DNA from: Cliona cf. orientalis
Taxonomy: Eukaryota > Porifera > Demospongiae > Clionaida > Clionaidae
NCBI GenBank assembly: GCA_963930775.1
Contig: OZ005689.1
Location: 31,711,235 to 31,775,234, forward strand
Length of the DNA stretch: 64,000 bases
Reading direction: 5' to 3'
Shown: positions 35,191 to 45,180 of the stretch, one piece after another
How the letters are laid out: each line of letters opens with the position of its first letter
Numbering within the stretch: position 1 is the stretch's first letter
Notes under the pieces: generated by a model
Told to the model about the DNA's origin: nothing
Databases searched by the model: none
Seen by the model: only the letters and a program-made list of their open reading frames with translations
Translations under genes and position numbers: made by a program

Positions 35191-38100
35191 CTAGTCTTCA
35201 TCAGAATCAGTGTCAGATCCACTTGAGTCTTCCTCTAATGAGCCTTTGAACTTAAGGTAGTCTTGCTTTTTCTTGTCTATCCATTGTTCACACTTGATTT
35301 TACTCCAGCTTTTAAGGGGATTCAAATTCATTTTTGGAAATGTGTGTTGCCTTTTCTTGTCTGATACTGAAAGTAGATAATTACAGTAGATACTACCGTG
35401 CTGACATCCTTTGCGTCACTGTATGTGGAATGCTTCCCACCTTCAATAGGAAGGTCACTGGTTTTGTCAAATTGTTCACGTAAGCGCTGAAGAGTGCTAA
35501 CAGAGCGGGCTGACCTTTACAGAGCTTCTTTTGTTAGGTTAGGCCCCATGTTTACTATTATTTGTTTGATAAGCTTATTTACATGCTCATATAAATCACA
35601 TGGTATGTTCCTGCCTAAACCTCCCCTTGTATTAATGTACCTATGCCACATTATTTCTTGAGCAAGTTGTGGGGAAAGAACACATTTCACCTGAAATTGT
35701 AGGCACAAAGCTTGTAGAGAGTATTTAGTGCGTCCTGATGCATGAAAGTGGGGCAGGAAGAGTCGCCAGCATCGAAATGATCGCTTTCCATCTGCATGCT
35801 CCCATGTATCTAGGTATTCCATTATCAAGGCCCCATAGTGGCACAGTGTTCGGGCATAGTTGTATTTGTGATCATCTGTAGTCGTAACTACTTCACCAGT
35901 GATTGCCTTGTCTATTAAGGTACATCTTCCTACTACCTGGGAGGCTAGATTCCTAATATACTGGCTTTTATCGCTCTCCTGACCATGCATGCTTAACATT
36001 GCACTAGCGTATCCAGGGAGGGTGCTCAGGGTGCTCGAGCACCCCCCTTAGGCTCAGAGGCATACAATTAATTAGTGCTGACATGCCTTAGTTTACATCA
36101 ATAAATAATGTTACTAGCATTTTGCTAGATAAAACTCTCTATTAAAGCTTCAAAATCGCTAGCTAGTTCATTAGTAGCTGCTCACCTGAATGGTTTTCAT
36201 AGTTTTTGAGCGGTGAAGGGTGAAAAGCATGGACGATTCTTAATAATGCACACCCAATAACGGGCGAAAATGGTGGGTGTGGTCAACAAAAGTGGGCGTG
36301 GCTTCCAAATTTTCGCGCGCAGATCGTCAAGCACCCTCCTTTATGAAATCCTGGATACGCCACTGCATTGGATGGCAGATTCACCTTAGAATCAAGCTTT
36401 GTGATGCCCAATATTTCACACGCCACTGCAAGTAAGTGACCCTTAACGACTGTGAGAAAGAAGTCCAGTGTGGCATTCACATCTTTTTTCACATCTACGT
36501 TTACAGTGGTATGATTAAGCTTACACCGGAAAAATCCAAGTGTGCCATGGTCACTGGCTGATGATGATTGCTTGTATAATTGTTTCCAAATGACCTATTG
36601 TGCATGTGTACAGTGGATAAAAATGTGTGTGTACATGTATACATGTACATGTATGTATCGTGTGTGTGTGTGTGCATGCATAATATTACATTGGCTATAT
36701 TATGCTGATTCATCAGGCCACACGATTAGGGCTCTCTAATTAGAAACACAATATCATTGTAATTGTCTACTTACTCCCAGCATGCACACTAGACAGTGCC
36801 AATCTTCCACTTGAGGTTCTAGAAGTTCCAGCCTCTCTACTGGATCCATCATATGCCTCTGTGCACCCAATTGACGCTCGCAAGTCTGATGATCCCCTCC
36901 TGATGCCACCCGATGCTCACTGGGATAACTTTCTCCCAGATACTCTTGCATGGTCTTCATAATGTCAACCATGTCACTGCTGCAGTTTTCATTTTTCATC
37001 AGCACATCCAGAACTACAACTTCGGATTTTTTGGACATTTCAGCTGAATATTCATGCATGATATGCTTTGGAACTACTTTAGATAGGGGTTGAAGCTCCT
37101 TAATATACTGTGTTAATACTCTACTGACCAAATTATTTTTTACACATTGTATATCTTCTGCAGAAGGCAAAAACAAGGAACTACTCATGGACCTTAGACT
37201 GCCCACAGAGCCGGTTCTGGAAAGTGCTTCAGCTTGTGTTTGCGTGCGGCTTCTCCCTACTAGGATGCTGTACATATGAAGCATTTCACCTTGATGGTCT
37301 GAACGAACATCTCGAACTTTCCGTTTGTGATCTACATTATCACCCCAGAATTTGAATATGACACCATCGGCTATCCACTGCTGTAACGGAGATGCATGAT
37401 GCTGACTTATTTCCTTAATAAGAGTGAGTGTTGCATTATAGCTGACACACACCTTCAAGTGATTAAGCCGAGTATACACCTGTATTGTGCTTGTAGTAAG
37501 TGTATGTGTATAATTATAATATTATATAGTTGTACTATACCTGCTTATTGACATGTGTAGCAAACATTGTAAGGGATACCAGCGACTGTATTCCATTCAT
37601 CTCTCTATTGCGCTCTTTCAGGATCACTGCAGCTGCCATTGAAATTCCTGGATTGTGTGCATTGCCTGCTTTCTTGTTACGGTGATCGCTGTGAGATGCA
37701 ACTGTGGACAGCACTCGGAAAAAAGTGGGAGCCCTTTCTTTCAGATCCTCTACAATAACATTCCAGGTGAAATTATCATACATGCTTGATGGTATCTTCC
37801 TTCCTAAATAGTGATGGCTGGGGCTTGAGTTGGCATAGTTTGCTACATTCTGCATTAACTTCGTCTAGAAAGTGTAAAAATACCAACTCATGCAGCTCAT
37901 TGTGTTGATACAATACTCTTTGCTAGTGATGGAAGATGACCACCTGCAAGGGCTCTCCCTATTTTCCCTTCATTATTAGCTAGTACTGTCTTCCATGGGA
38001 CTGAACGACTAGGAGTTGATACACACACCTAGTTTGGGGAAGGGAGTGGGTAGGAGATGCTATTAACAATTAAAATTAATGGTTTAATGCCTTACTGTGA

Positions 38101-38763
38101 CTTCCTTTAACACACCCGAGGAGGATTTAGTCTCCATATTTCCTGATTTGGCCACATTACCTTCCAAAAAAGATATTATTGTTGGCTACACTACTACTGT
38201 GATTGAATATTTTTGTTGAATATTTACCACATTCATGCAGGGGGAGAGGATCTTCAACAATCAGCGGAGCTTGAACTGGAATAGTACAGTCTAGTTGCGA
38301 TTTGACAGTACTGGTTGAATTTTCATCTACTATTAAATTTTAAGAGTTATTGCTTTTAATAATAATTATTAATTCTTGTCAGCTTACTGTTGAATTCCAA
38401 TCTTTTTGCTGTCAATCGTTTCAAGGGTGGTCTGGCTCTTACTATATCTGGTGAAACACCAATAGCTGTGCTACATTCCTTTTTACGTTTCAATTCACCT
38501 CTGACACTAAATGCATGGAAAGACTCTTGTGCCATCTTTCGAAATGCAGTCAGATTTTCTGATGCTTTCTCCAATGTCAAGAACTGCCTCTTGCACTTGC
38601 TACAGATAAGATGAGGCAATCCATCAGTCGAATCCACTTGTATCCCTATCAAATTTTCTAGTCGAGAACTTAAGTTATTCTGGAGTGCCCATGGGCTAAA
38701 TAAAGAGCAGTAGTGTGTTGGTGAAACCGTAGATCTGCACAAACGACAAACTTGACCAGCCAT
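35191..38763 (-). pseudogene. ZAD-like zinc finger plus DUF6589-like protein, candidate transposase
   Basis: Multi-exon, converging on the helicase. Exon 1 (38763-38388, start MAGQVCRLC) has a ZAD-like module CRLC...CSKC and ends at a GTAAGC donor. Later exons: near 38320-38220; 37855-37535 (FTWNVIVEDLKERAPTFFRV, GISMAAAVILKERNREMN); 37479-36754 (WIADGVIFKFWGDNVD, HMYSILVGRSR, SGGDHQTCERQLGAQRHM); 36555-36370 (DVNATLDFFLTVVKGHLLAV); and 35999-35517 (INTRGGLGRNIPCDLYEHVN). It ends in an acidic tail at 35191. The blocks match what I know of DUF6589 proteins, a family found mainly in transposon-rich fungal and invertebrate genomes. Conserved Asp residues such as the one in FWGDNVD may be catalytic, by inference. 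An inserted MITE (36002-36365) and a frame mismatch across it inactivate this copy. Confidence 0.75.
36002..36365. repeat. 364-bp MITE with CATTG duplication, inside the DUF6589-like exon
   Basis: The left end is CACTAGCGTATCCAGGGAGG and the right end CCTGGATACGCCACTG, inverted and imperfect. It is flanked by CATTG on both sides (35997-36001 and 36366-36370). CAGTGGCGTATCCAGG-like ends are common in hAT-type MITEs; a 5-bp duplication would fit the hAT5 group. The coding halves on its two sides are otherwise contiguous. Confidence 0.85.
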
Positions 38764-38939
38764 ATTAACCACGGAATAAACGATGGTCATACACGTGGCT
38801 TCGCTTTCGCGCAATTTGCCATTCGCGAGCGCAATCTTAATATTCATGATAATGGGCGTGTCCAGTTCCATTTACGTATATTCGCGTAAGACCATATCAC
38901 GCGTTTGGTGTATGACATCACAAGCCACAAAAGTTTGAA

Positions 38940-39019
38940 TAAATTAGGCGCATGCGCGAACGGTCTGTACCAGGCTCTCTTTCCCCCTCCCCCATCCCGA
39001 GAGCCTGGGCACGAGTCTA
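38940..39019 (-). repeat. Right terminal inverted repeat
   Basis: Inverse of 33119-33200. It ends CCCGAGAGCCTGGGCACGAG followed by TCTA. Differences from the left copy are at the fourth base and within the G/C-rich tract. Confidence 0.93.
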
Positions 39020-39028
39020 CTAATGGTA
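39020..39028. repeat. Target-site duplication, right copy (CTAATGGTA)
   Basis: Identical to 33110-33118. Confidence 0.92.
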
Positions 39029-39141
39029 TGGAGGACAGTGTGATAAAGACCCTGGGTAGATGGGAAAGTGATGCATATCACAGATATATTAGGATCCCTC
39101 GGGAGGAATTAGCTACTTATACACTCATGCTTACTTGCTAA
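39020..39141 (+). pseudogene. Ngaro-like tyrosine recombinase, C-terminal end with catalytic Tyr
   Basis: NGMEDSVIKTLGRWESDAY continues the frame broken at 33118. The nucleophile is the Tyr in RYIRIPREELA. It ends at a TAA at 39139. The part upstream of 39020 in the same open frame is transposon terminus, not recombinase. Confidence 0.88.
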
Positions 39142-39230
39142 GCTACCTGTGACTATATTAATACTGCAACTATATTCTGCATGGTACAACCTACATGATA
39201 ACCTTCGGCTTGGGGGGATTGGGATTATCT

Positions 39231-39482
39231 TGGATGCGGGGGAAGTGACGCCACGCCCCCTGGGATTATGGATCCCAAGCCTCCATCATTGTGAGGTGCC
39301 TCCTGCCGCACCGGGATCGGGGAGGACGGGAGGACTCCTCTCGCCCCCAACTGGTGGCTGAGTGGCAGGGTGGAGGTCCGGCCGGCAGACAGCTCACTGC
39401 TTAGGGGCTTCCACCAACACGTAACTCTGGTCACGCACCAGCGGACTTAGTCATGTCAGCCCAGGGAGTTACCCTGCAATTA
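39231..39482 (+). repeat. Split direct repeat B1
   Basis: Starts TGGATGCGGGGGAAGTGACG and ends GAGTTACCCTGCAATTAA. It matches 40011-40269 with a few substitutions and a G-run length difference. It directly abuts A2. Confidence 0.92.
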
Positions 39483-39843
39483 AATGAGGTTTTAATGGTC
39501 ACATTTAAAGCAGGTTAATTGCGCAGGAAGCCCGCCCTGCGCGCGCAGGCGCACTGCAAATGCGCGCGCAGGATCCAGACAATACACAAGGCGCCACGCG
39601 CACGCATGTAATTAAGGGTCGCCAAAACATACACGATGCATTAGTAAAGAAGATACTATTCATCACTAATAATGATAATAGTACAAGCATAGGCACCCCT
39701 CTCACAGGCCGAAACTGGTCGGCAGGGCTGGAAGGAGCTCAGTGTATTTAAACGGTTGCAAGCAGATCCAGAACATGTATTTAGGTGGAGTAACAGCTCA
39801 GCGTATGAGCCAGAGGGTCAACTACGGAGCCACTAACTTGTCA
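39483..39843 (+). repeat. Split direct repeat A2
   Basis: Near-identical copy of A1 (27712-28074). The joint B1-A2 is continuous and a unique tail follows. Confidence 0.92.
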
Positions 39844-40010
39844 CCCCACCCTCCCTCCGCTCTTTATGTGAATATATGTGCATGTGTGTTACTTGCTTGT
39901 TTGTATAATTGTAATTCGTTCTGATTGTTTGTTTGTTAGTTTTTGTTTGGTTAGTGTTTTTTGTTACTCTCCGCAGATTCCCTTGGCGTGATTAGCCCTC
40001 TGCTTTGTGC

Positions 40011-40269
40011 TGGATGCGGGGGAAGTGACGCCACGCCCCCTGGGATTACGGACCCCAAGCCTCCATCATTGTGAGGTGCCTCCTGCCGCACCGGGATCGG
40101 GGGGGGGGGGAACGGGAGGACTCCTCTCGCCCCCAACTGGTGGCTGAGTGGTAGGGTGGAGGTCCGGCCGGCAGACAGCTCACTGCTTAGGGGCTTCCAC
40201 CAACACGTAACTCTGGTCACGCACCAGCGGACTTAGTCATGTCAGCCCAGGGAGTTACCCTGCAATTAA
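40011..40269 (+). repeat. Split direct repeat B2 (right end of the Ngaro-like element)
   Basis: Second copy of B. After CTGCAATTAA the sequence passes directly into the right half of the family-A MITE. The G-run near 40100 is 10 bases longer-looking than in B1, a likely slippage site. Confidence 0.92.
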
Positions 40270-40749
40270 CGGTCTAAAGGCGTTGCTATGCACGCGTATG
40301 GCGTTTCCGCATACTACGCGTGACCTGGAAATCAATTAAATGGACCTGGGCGGAGCCGTTTGAAATGAACGTAAAGATCGAGCAAGAGTTGAATTTCGTT
40401 GTTGACGACAGCCGATTGTTCTTAGATGCCCAAGAAGCTAAAAAGGTGAGCAAACGTACAGTAGATCGATGAATCTAGCTGTATCTAGGTAGAGAATTCT
40501 AATTACCACCCATAGCAACGGGCTTCGTGTATGGTGGCTGTGCCGACTAGGTGGGTCAAAATGAAGACTTATTTCGCCTTCGTATAACACGACTAGCCTC
40601 CGTAGAAGACGGCAACAGTTAAGTAGGGTTGTTCAACATGTATATGACAAAATCTGGACTTTGACAAATTTCGACCTGAGCTACTAAAAACGCGCATTGT
40701 GCGAATCACGCGTGGATCCCATACGGAGGGTTTTCCCAAATCCGGTCAC
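40270..40749 (+). repeat. MITE family A, right half (split by the Ngaro-like element)
   Basis: Starts CGGTCTAAAGGCGTTGCTAT and ends AGGGTTTTCCCAAATCCGGTCAC. It continues the left half at 27531-27711. The expected flank ATTT is not regained (ATGATTT is seen), perhaps because another element abuts here. Confidence 0.9.
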
Positions 40750-41060
40750 ATGATTTCTGTATGGTAGTATGTCATTTTGTACATTATATCACCTAACACC
40801 TAGATCACTCTTTTTGAATGTATAGGTAATATTGGTTTCCTGTTAGGTTTCTTATGAGTTATATATCACTATAGGTTTTAGGCAGGATATGATTTGTCAT
40901 TTGTGTTCTAGAATATTCCTTAGCTAGGCTTTTTGTATAAATAGGAGTACGTTTTTGTGTCAGTTGTCGCATACTTTCATTAAGTAACCTCAATAATAAG
41001 TAATATATACCTCTTCCAAGTCAACTACTCTTCTAACTTCGGTCACGCAACCTAACCTAA
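40750..41060 (+). repeat. Putative 5' LTR and primer-binding site
   Basis: Begins near TGATTTCTGTATGG and ends CCTAACCTAACA. It has a TATA-like TATAAATAGGAG at about 40937. TTTGGTGGCAGCGGTGGGAT follows at once, resembling a retroelement primer-binding site. No second copy exists in the window, so the LTR call rests on position and motifs. Confidence 0.5.
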
Positions 41061-41130
41061 CATTTGGTGGCAGCGGTGGGATCTTCAATCATTGGACGAG
41101 CATATCCAAGAGCCGAACTAGTGCATGTGA

Positions 41131-41437
41131 ATGACCACCCGTGCAGGAACGCAGTATAAAGCACAAGAAGAGATGCGAAGTGAAGGAGACCGCACATCCT
41201 TGGAAGAGATGATGGCGCAACTCATCGAGGATCGCAAGAAGCGTGAGGAGATTGCAGCCGAACGTGCACAGCGCGAGAAGGAAATTCCTGCTGAGCGGAA
41301 GAGCAGGGCGTGAAGCTTGGGAGCGGGAGGTTAAGCTCCAGATGGACGCCATGCAGGCTCATATGGAGAAGCTGATGAAAGTGGTGGACTCAACGGCGAC
41401 CTCACTCAGGTGTGTTAAGGACCGGGACCAGCACTAA
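41131..41437 (+). pseudogene. Gypsy gag, N-terminal coiled-coil part
   Basis: Starts with an ATG near 41131 (MTTRAGTQ) and is rich in Glu/Arg/Lys repeats (KKREEIAAERAQREKE), typical of the coiled coil ahead of SCAN in Gmr1-like gag. It changes frame near 41300 and stops after CVKDRDQH at 41437. The rest of gag resumes at about 42880. Confidence 0.6.
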
Positions 41438-42880
41438 AACAGTGATAAGTCCCTTGTATACAAGGCCTTAGATCTCCACTTGTGAGCATGTCAGAGACAT
41501 GAAACAAACTCCACATGAATGTTAATCTTTTACCACATCAAAGGCGCTTACTAATTAACCATGCCCATCATCACCTTCGAGGGCGTGGCTGATCTCGTAC
41601 GTGCACTATTACAGCATTAAAGCCAAAATCCGGAGAACAAGCACCCTTGCTATCATCATGATAGGGCATTTATAAGAATCTACATATCCTAGTCTACAAT
41701 ATTGCCCCTGTGGTTTTTGTAAGCTGTCTTAGTTTAGGCGCTATAGCCTAAATTATGATTTTTTGCCATCCGCCCTACTACAAAAGCCTACCTCACGGCC
41801 GTCTTGTCGAATTTTGCAAAAATGGCAAATGACAGCTTACTTCAGGTAGGTACAAACAAACTGTAGAAAATGTTAACCGATTATACGCCATAGGCGCAAC
41901 TTCGTGTCATGTACGCGAACCGCCATAGGCGCGACATCGAGCCAGTATAGCTATATTAGCGCTATGGCACCGCCTACATTCCATTCCAAAGAACGAGAAG
42001 CCATAGGCTTGGCTTCCTGTCAATGACTACTAGGGGGCCTCCCTTGCATACCTATGGCGTGAGGTCAGGGTTGGCCCAACCCACCGCTCACTACTAAAAA
42101 TGATTTTGTGAAGATTGACGATAATGGCGATCGATCCGGGTACGGGAGCGGTACGTTTTCTACCACAGGGCAGGAGTTATAGCTCTGTCGCAAGTACATA
42201 GCTAGACTAGGTCTATACCTACACAGATATGACGCGCTTTTCAGCAGAGCCAAGCGCTTACCTGGGAGCGACTTGAAGATGGCGGCCATTATGGAGGTAA
42301 AGTAAGCTTATAAGCTTTTGTGTGTTTGTAGCTTATAGTATGTATAGTAGCGCCCTAGCGGCGTACTAGAATGTAGCAGCTACCTGTCTTACATATCATG
42401 AAGGCCTGTACTGCCTGTGTAGCTGTGCTGCTATGCTGTACAAGACACTTGATTTGTGTCACTATACTTTCTTGCATACAATTCGGCGTTGGCAATACGT
42501 ATGACGTCATGACCTCTTGGCCTATAATCGGTTAAGCGAGGCATCTGGGGCTTCTTTGTTCTCCAATGAAGCTACCCTACTAGGTTGCCTATACTTTGTA
42601 CAGGAATGGGTGTGGCATGGTCACGTGACCAGGCAGGTGGCTGATCGAGCAGACCGCTGAAACAGTGTAGTTTGAAGCCTTCTTCGATCCTTTTGGCGTC
42701 TTGTACGCTCTATTTCACATATAGTCCACGTATTCTGCCTTAGAATCTATGTTAGAGGTCACCTTCGCCGGCTATACCACTGACGTTGGCCACGCCCACC
42801 AATTACTGCACGCGAGTGTGTGGTCCCAGTCCTTAATTCACCTAAGTAGCGGCCAAGTCAGTAGGTGAACTGAGCGGAGT
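41438..42880. other. Insertion in gypsy gag, including a TTAA-type MITE
   Basis: Gag coding is absent between TATSL and VKLVPLSE. The middle is the MITE listed separately (41873-42535). Flanking parts contain no exon I recognise. Confidence 0.5.
41873..42535. repeat. 663-bp MITE with TTAA ends
   Basis: Starts TTAACCGATTATACGCC and ends GGCCTATAATCGGTTAA. The inverted ends each include TTAA, the target of piggyBac and Kolobok elements. Related sequence, in the reverse sense, is at 48060-48480 (shared GTAAGCTTTTAAGC-like and GACCTAGTCT segments) and an end-like piece at 53895-53916. Confidence 0.8.
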
Positions 42881-43590
42881 GAAGTTGGTGCCATTATCCG
42901 AGTAGGACGACATCGAGGCCTACTTGGTGACTTTCGAACGCATTATGGAAGCGCACAAGGTGGATAAGGGACGATGGGCGCACTAATTGGCTCCCCAATT
43001 GACGGGACGAGCTCAGCTGGCATTCGCCGCCCTACCGACTGCTGAGTTTGAATCCATTAAGACTGCTATCCTCCAGCGTTCTGACATCAATGAGGAAGCG
43101 TATAGGCGCCGTTTCCGTACGGTGACGAGAGAGGCTGGGCAGACCAACCGTGAATACGCTGTGAAGCTAATGGATCTACAACAGAGGTGGCTGAAGGAAT
43201 ATACTACCGTGAAGCAGGTGCAAGAGGCTATTGGGCTGGAGCAGTTCCTAGGTTCGCTACCCATGGAGAAGAGAGTCTGGGTGTACAAGAAGAAGCCCAA
43301 GACCTGTGTGAAAGCGGGTGAGCTTGCAGATGAGTATGAGCAAGTACGCAAGCAGGCAGTAAAGGTGGAGCTGCAGCAAAAGCTGACTGGAGGCCCGAGT
43401 GCATCAGGAGAGCACCCAGCCAGGGCAGCTCAGCTAAGGAGGAGACAGCTGCCAGAACAGCTGGAAAGAAGTTGCAGTCGAGAAAGACTGGATGGGATGG
43501 GATTAAATGCTTTGAGTGCAGGCAGCCTGGTCACATCAGGAGGGACTGCCCAGAGAAGAAAGAAACTGACAAGGTATATTTGTCTGTAGA
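42881..43590 (+). pseudogene. Gypsy gag with SCAN-like domain and CCHC knuckle
   Basis: Resumes with DDIEAYLVTFERIMEAHKVD, then LTGRAQLAFAALPTAEFESI, ILQRSDINEEAYRRRFRTV, YAVKLMDLQQRWL, IGLEQFLGSLP and CVKAGELADEYEQVR. The helical spacing and the LxGxAQ...Y...I...R..FR...L.D...W pattern are those of the SCAN dimerisation domain. In an adjacent frame CFECRQPGHIRRDC is a CCHC zinc knuckle (about 43510-43553). A TAG near 42903 and a TAA near 42984 interrupt it. Confidence 0.8.
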
Positions 43591-43617
43591 GGAAAGGAGC
43601 AGCAGCCATCCTGAGAG

Positions 43618-45180
43618 GTGAAGAAATACCTCAGGGTGCGGCGTCAGGGATGTGTGGAGGGCCAGATGGTGCAGGATATCTTGCTGGACACCAGATGCAC
43701 GCGGACGATGGTAGGGTTCTTCCACAGGGAGGGACTGCTCTACAGGAGGTGGACACCCCCTGGACGTGCTGAGGAGAGCGAGATGGAACAGCTAGTGCTA
43801 CCAACGGAGTGCCGTCAGATGGTGCTGGAGCTGGGGCATGAGATCCCGTTAGCTGGCCACCCTGGGATTGAGAAGACCAGGCAGAGGATTCTGAAGCGCT
43901 TTTACTGGCCCACACTCTATAAGGATGTGGAGGAATTCTATCTGACGTGTGTGAAGTGCCGAAAATCGGCAAACCGGAAGGTCCCTCCAGCACCTCTACT
44001 TCCTCTACCTGTGATCAGTGAGCCATTCAAGCAAGTGGCAATGGATCTCGTTGGGTTGCTACCAAGAAGCAAGTCAGGGAACAAGTATATCTTGGTGCTG
44101 TGCAATTATGCCACGAGATACCCGGAAGCAATCCCCCTACGGAGCATAGATGCTGAGCATGTGGCTGAGGAAATCATTAAGATCTTCGCGAGAGTTGGGA
44201 GTCCCTGAAGAAATCCTCACAGATCAAGGGAGTCAGTTCATGTCTCAGCTGCTGGCGGAGCTCCACCATCTACTCCATATCCACTCTATCCAGACTAGCC
44301 CATACCATCTACAGACAGATGGGCTCGTCGAACGCTTCAACCAGACGTTGAAGAGCATGCTCCGGAAGGCTGTAGCAAACGAGGGCAAGAATTGGGATAA
44401 GTTAATTCCATACCTTCTTTTTGCCTACAAGGAGGTTCCACAAGCCTCTACTGGATTTTCTCCCTTTGAATTGCTCTATGGGAGGAATGTTCGTGGCCCT
44501 TTGGATGTGATCCGTGAGATCTGGGAAGGAAGTCGGCAGAGTGAGGCGAGTGTGGTGAGCTATGTGCTAGCAACACAAGACAAGCTGAGGAAATGGCAGA
44601 GCTCGTAAAGGAGAATTTGACGATATCCCAACAGAAACAGAAGACCTGGTATGACAAGAATGCCAGGGTGTGTGAGTTTGCTGGCGGTGATCCAGTACTA
44701 GTCTTGTTGCCAACGTCCAGCAGCAAGCTACTTGCTCAGTGGCAAGGACCCTACCAGGTTGTGAAGCGAGTTGGAAAGGTGTCCTACCTGGTGGATATGC
44801 ATGACAAGAGAAAGAGGAGAGTCTTCCACGTCAATATGCTGAAAGAATTTAGGGTGAGAAGACCGGTGGAGAGCAGCTATTGGGTCGAGTGTGTCATGGA
44901 AGGTGACGACCCGGAAGATGATTTTGACGCTCCGGTATGGAATGAAGCACTTGATAAGCAGCCCATAATCGGGGAACAGCTCAATCAACAGCAGAGGGAG
45001 GAGCTGCAGGAGATGCTAAGCGAGTTTGAAGATGTACTACGAAATGAGCCAGGACGGACCTCACTGGCAGAGCATCATATTGACACTGGAACTGCGAACC
45101 CTATGAGGTTACCTCCATATCGTCTACCACACGCCTATCGTGAGTCAGTACAAGAAGAGCTAGGAGAAATGCCCAGCTAG
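43618..45180 (+). pseudogene. Gypsy protease remnant, integrase and start of RT
   Basis: QDILLDTRCTRTM is a protease motif with Arg in place of the expected Gly after D-T. Integrase: HEIPLAGHPG...CVKC (HHCC zinc site), then Asp in AMDLVGLL, Asp in LTDQGSQF and Glu in LVERFNQ; D and E are 35 residues apart. A single-base shift at about 44205 separates the first Asp from the rest. GPYQVVKRVGKVSYLV is the GPY/F module at the integrase C-terminus. At about 44960 the RT N-terminus begins (FEDVLRNEPGRTSL, HHIDTGTANPMRLPPYRLP) and ends at GEMPS-stop (45177). No RT catalytic motif remains. Confidence 0.85.

Larger units (their letters stand above)
33119..39019. mobile_element. 5.9-kb TIR DNA transposon with RecQ-like helicase and DUF6589-like gene (AcademH-like candidate)
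   Basis: The termini are TAGCCTCGTGCCCAGGCTCT... and its inverse ...AGAGCCTGGGCACGAGTCTA. They pair over about 72 bp with two mismatches, and more weakly over about 80 bp. It is flanked by identical 9-bp CTAATGGTA. Excision with one duplication copy restores the recombinase reading frame of the host element exactly (AANG-MEDSVIKTLGRW). Inside are a plus-strand RecQ-family helicase (33381-35150) and a convergent minus-strand multi-exon DUF6589-like gene (35191-38763). Helicase-bearing DNA transposons called AcademH are described from animals and fungi; I cannot verify family membership from memory. MULEs also make 9-bp duplications. Confidence 0.9.
27712..40269 (+). mobile_element. Ngaro/PAT-like retroelement with split direct repeats, multiply interrupted
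   Basis: The structure is A1 (27712-28074), gag, RT-RNase H, tyrosine recombinase, B1 (39231-39482), A2 (39483-39843), a unique 167 bp, then B2 (40011-40269). The A1...B1-A2-B2 arrangement of split direct repeats is the defined terminal architecture of Ngaro and PAT-like elements of the DIRS order. It sits inside a family-A MITE. It contains two later insertions, 30901-31567 and 33119-39019, so the native element would be about 6.0 kb. Several stops and frameshifts show it is dead. Confidence 0.9.
40750..45180 (+). mobile_element. Ty3/gypsy retrotransposon, Gmr1-like order, 3' truncated
   Basis: The order is a probable 5' LTR, gag with a SCAN-like block and CCHC knuckle, protease remnant, integrase, GPY module, then only the start of reverse transcriptase. 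In standard gypsy elements RT precedes integrase. Integrase before RT is the documented arrangement of Gmr1-like elements, whose gag is also known to contain the ancestor of the SCAN domain. The element is interrupted in gag (about 41438-42880). RT stops at about 45177, so it is a dead copy. No 3' LTR was found. Confidence 0.85.

Noticed and set aside
38905..39019. Open reading frame upstream of the recombinase C-terminus
   Set aside because: The frame happens to be open through the right TIR of the 5.9-kb transposon. It is not recombinase sequence; the true upstream part is at 32196-33118.
40750..41060. Region as the missing 3' flank of MITE family A rather than an LTR
   Set aside because: The family-A terminus ends cleanly at 40749, and a TATA-like box plus a primer-binding-site-like motif follow in the right order for a gypsy LTR, though without a second LTR the call stays tentative.
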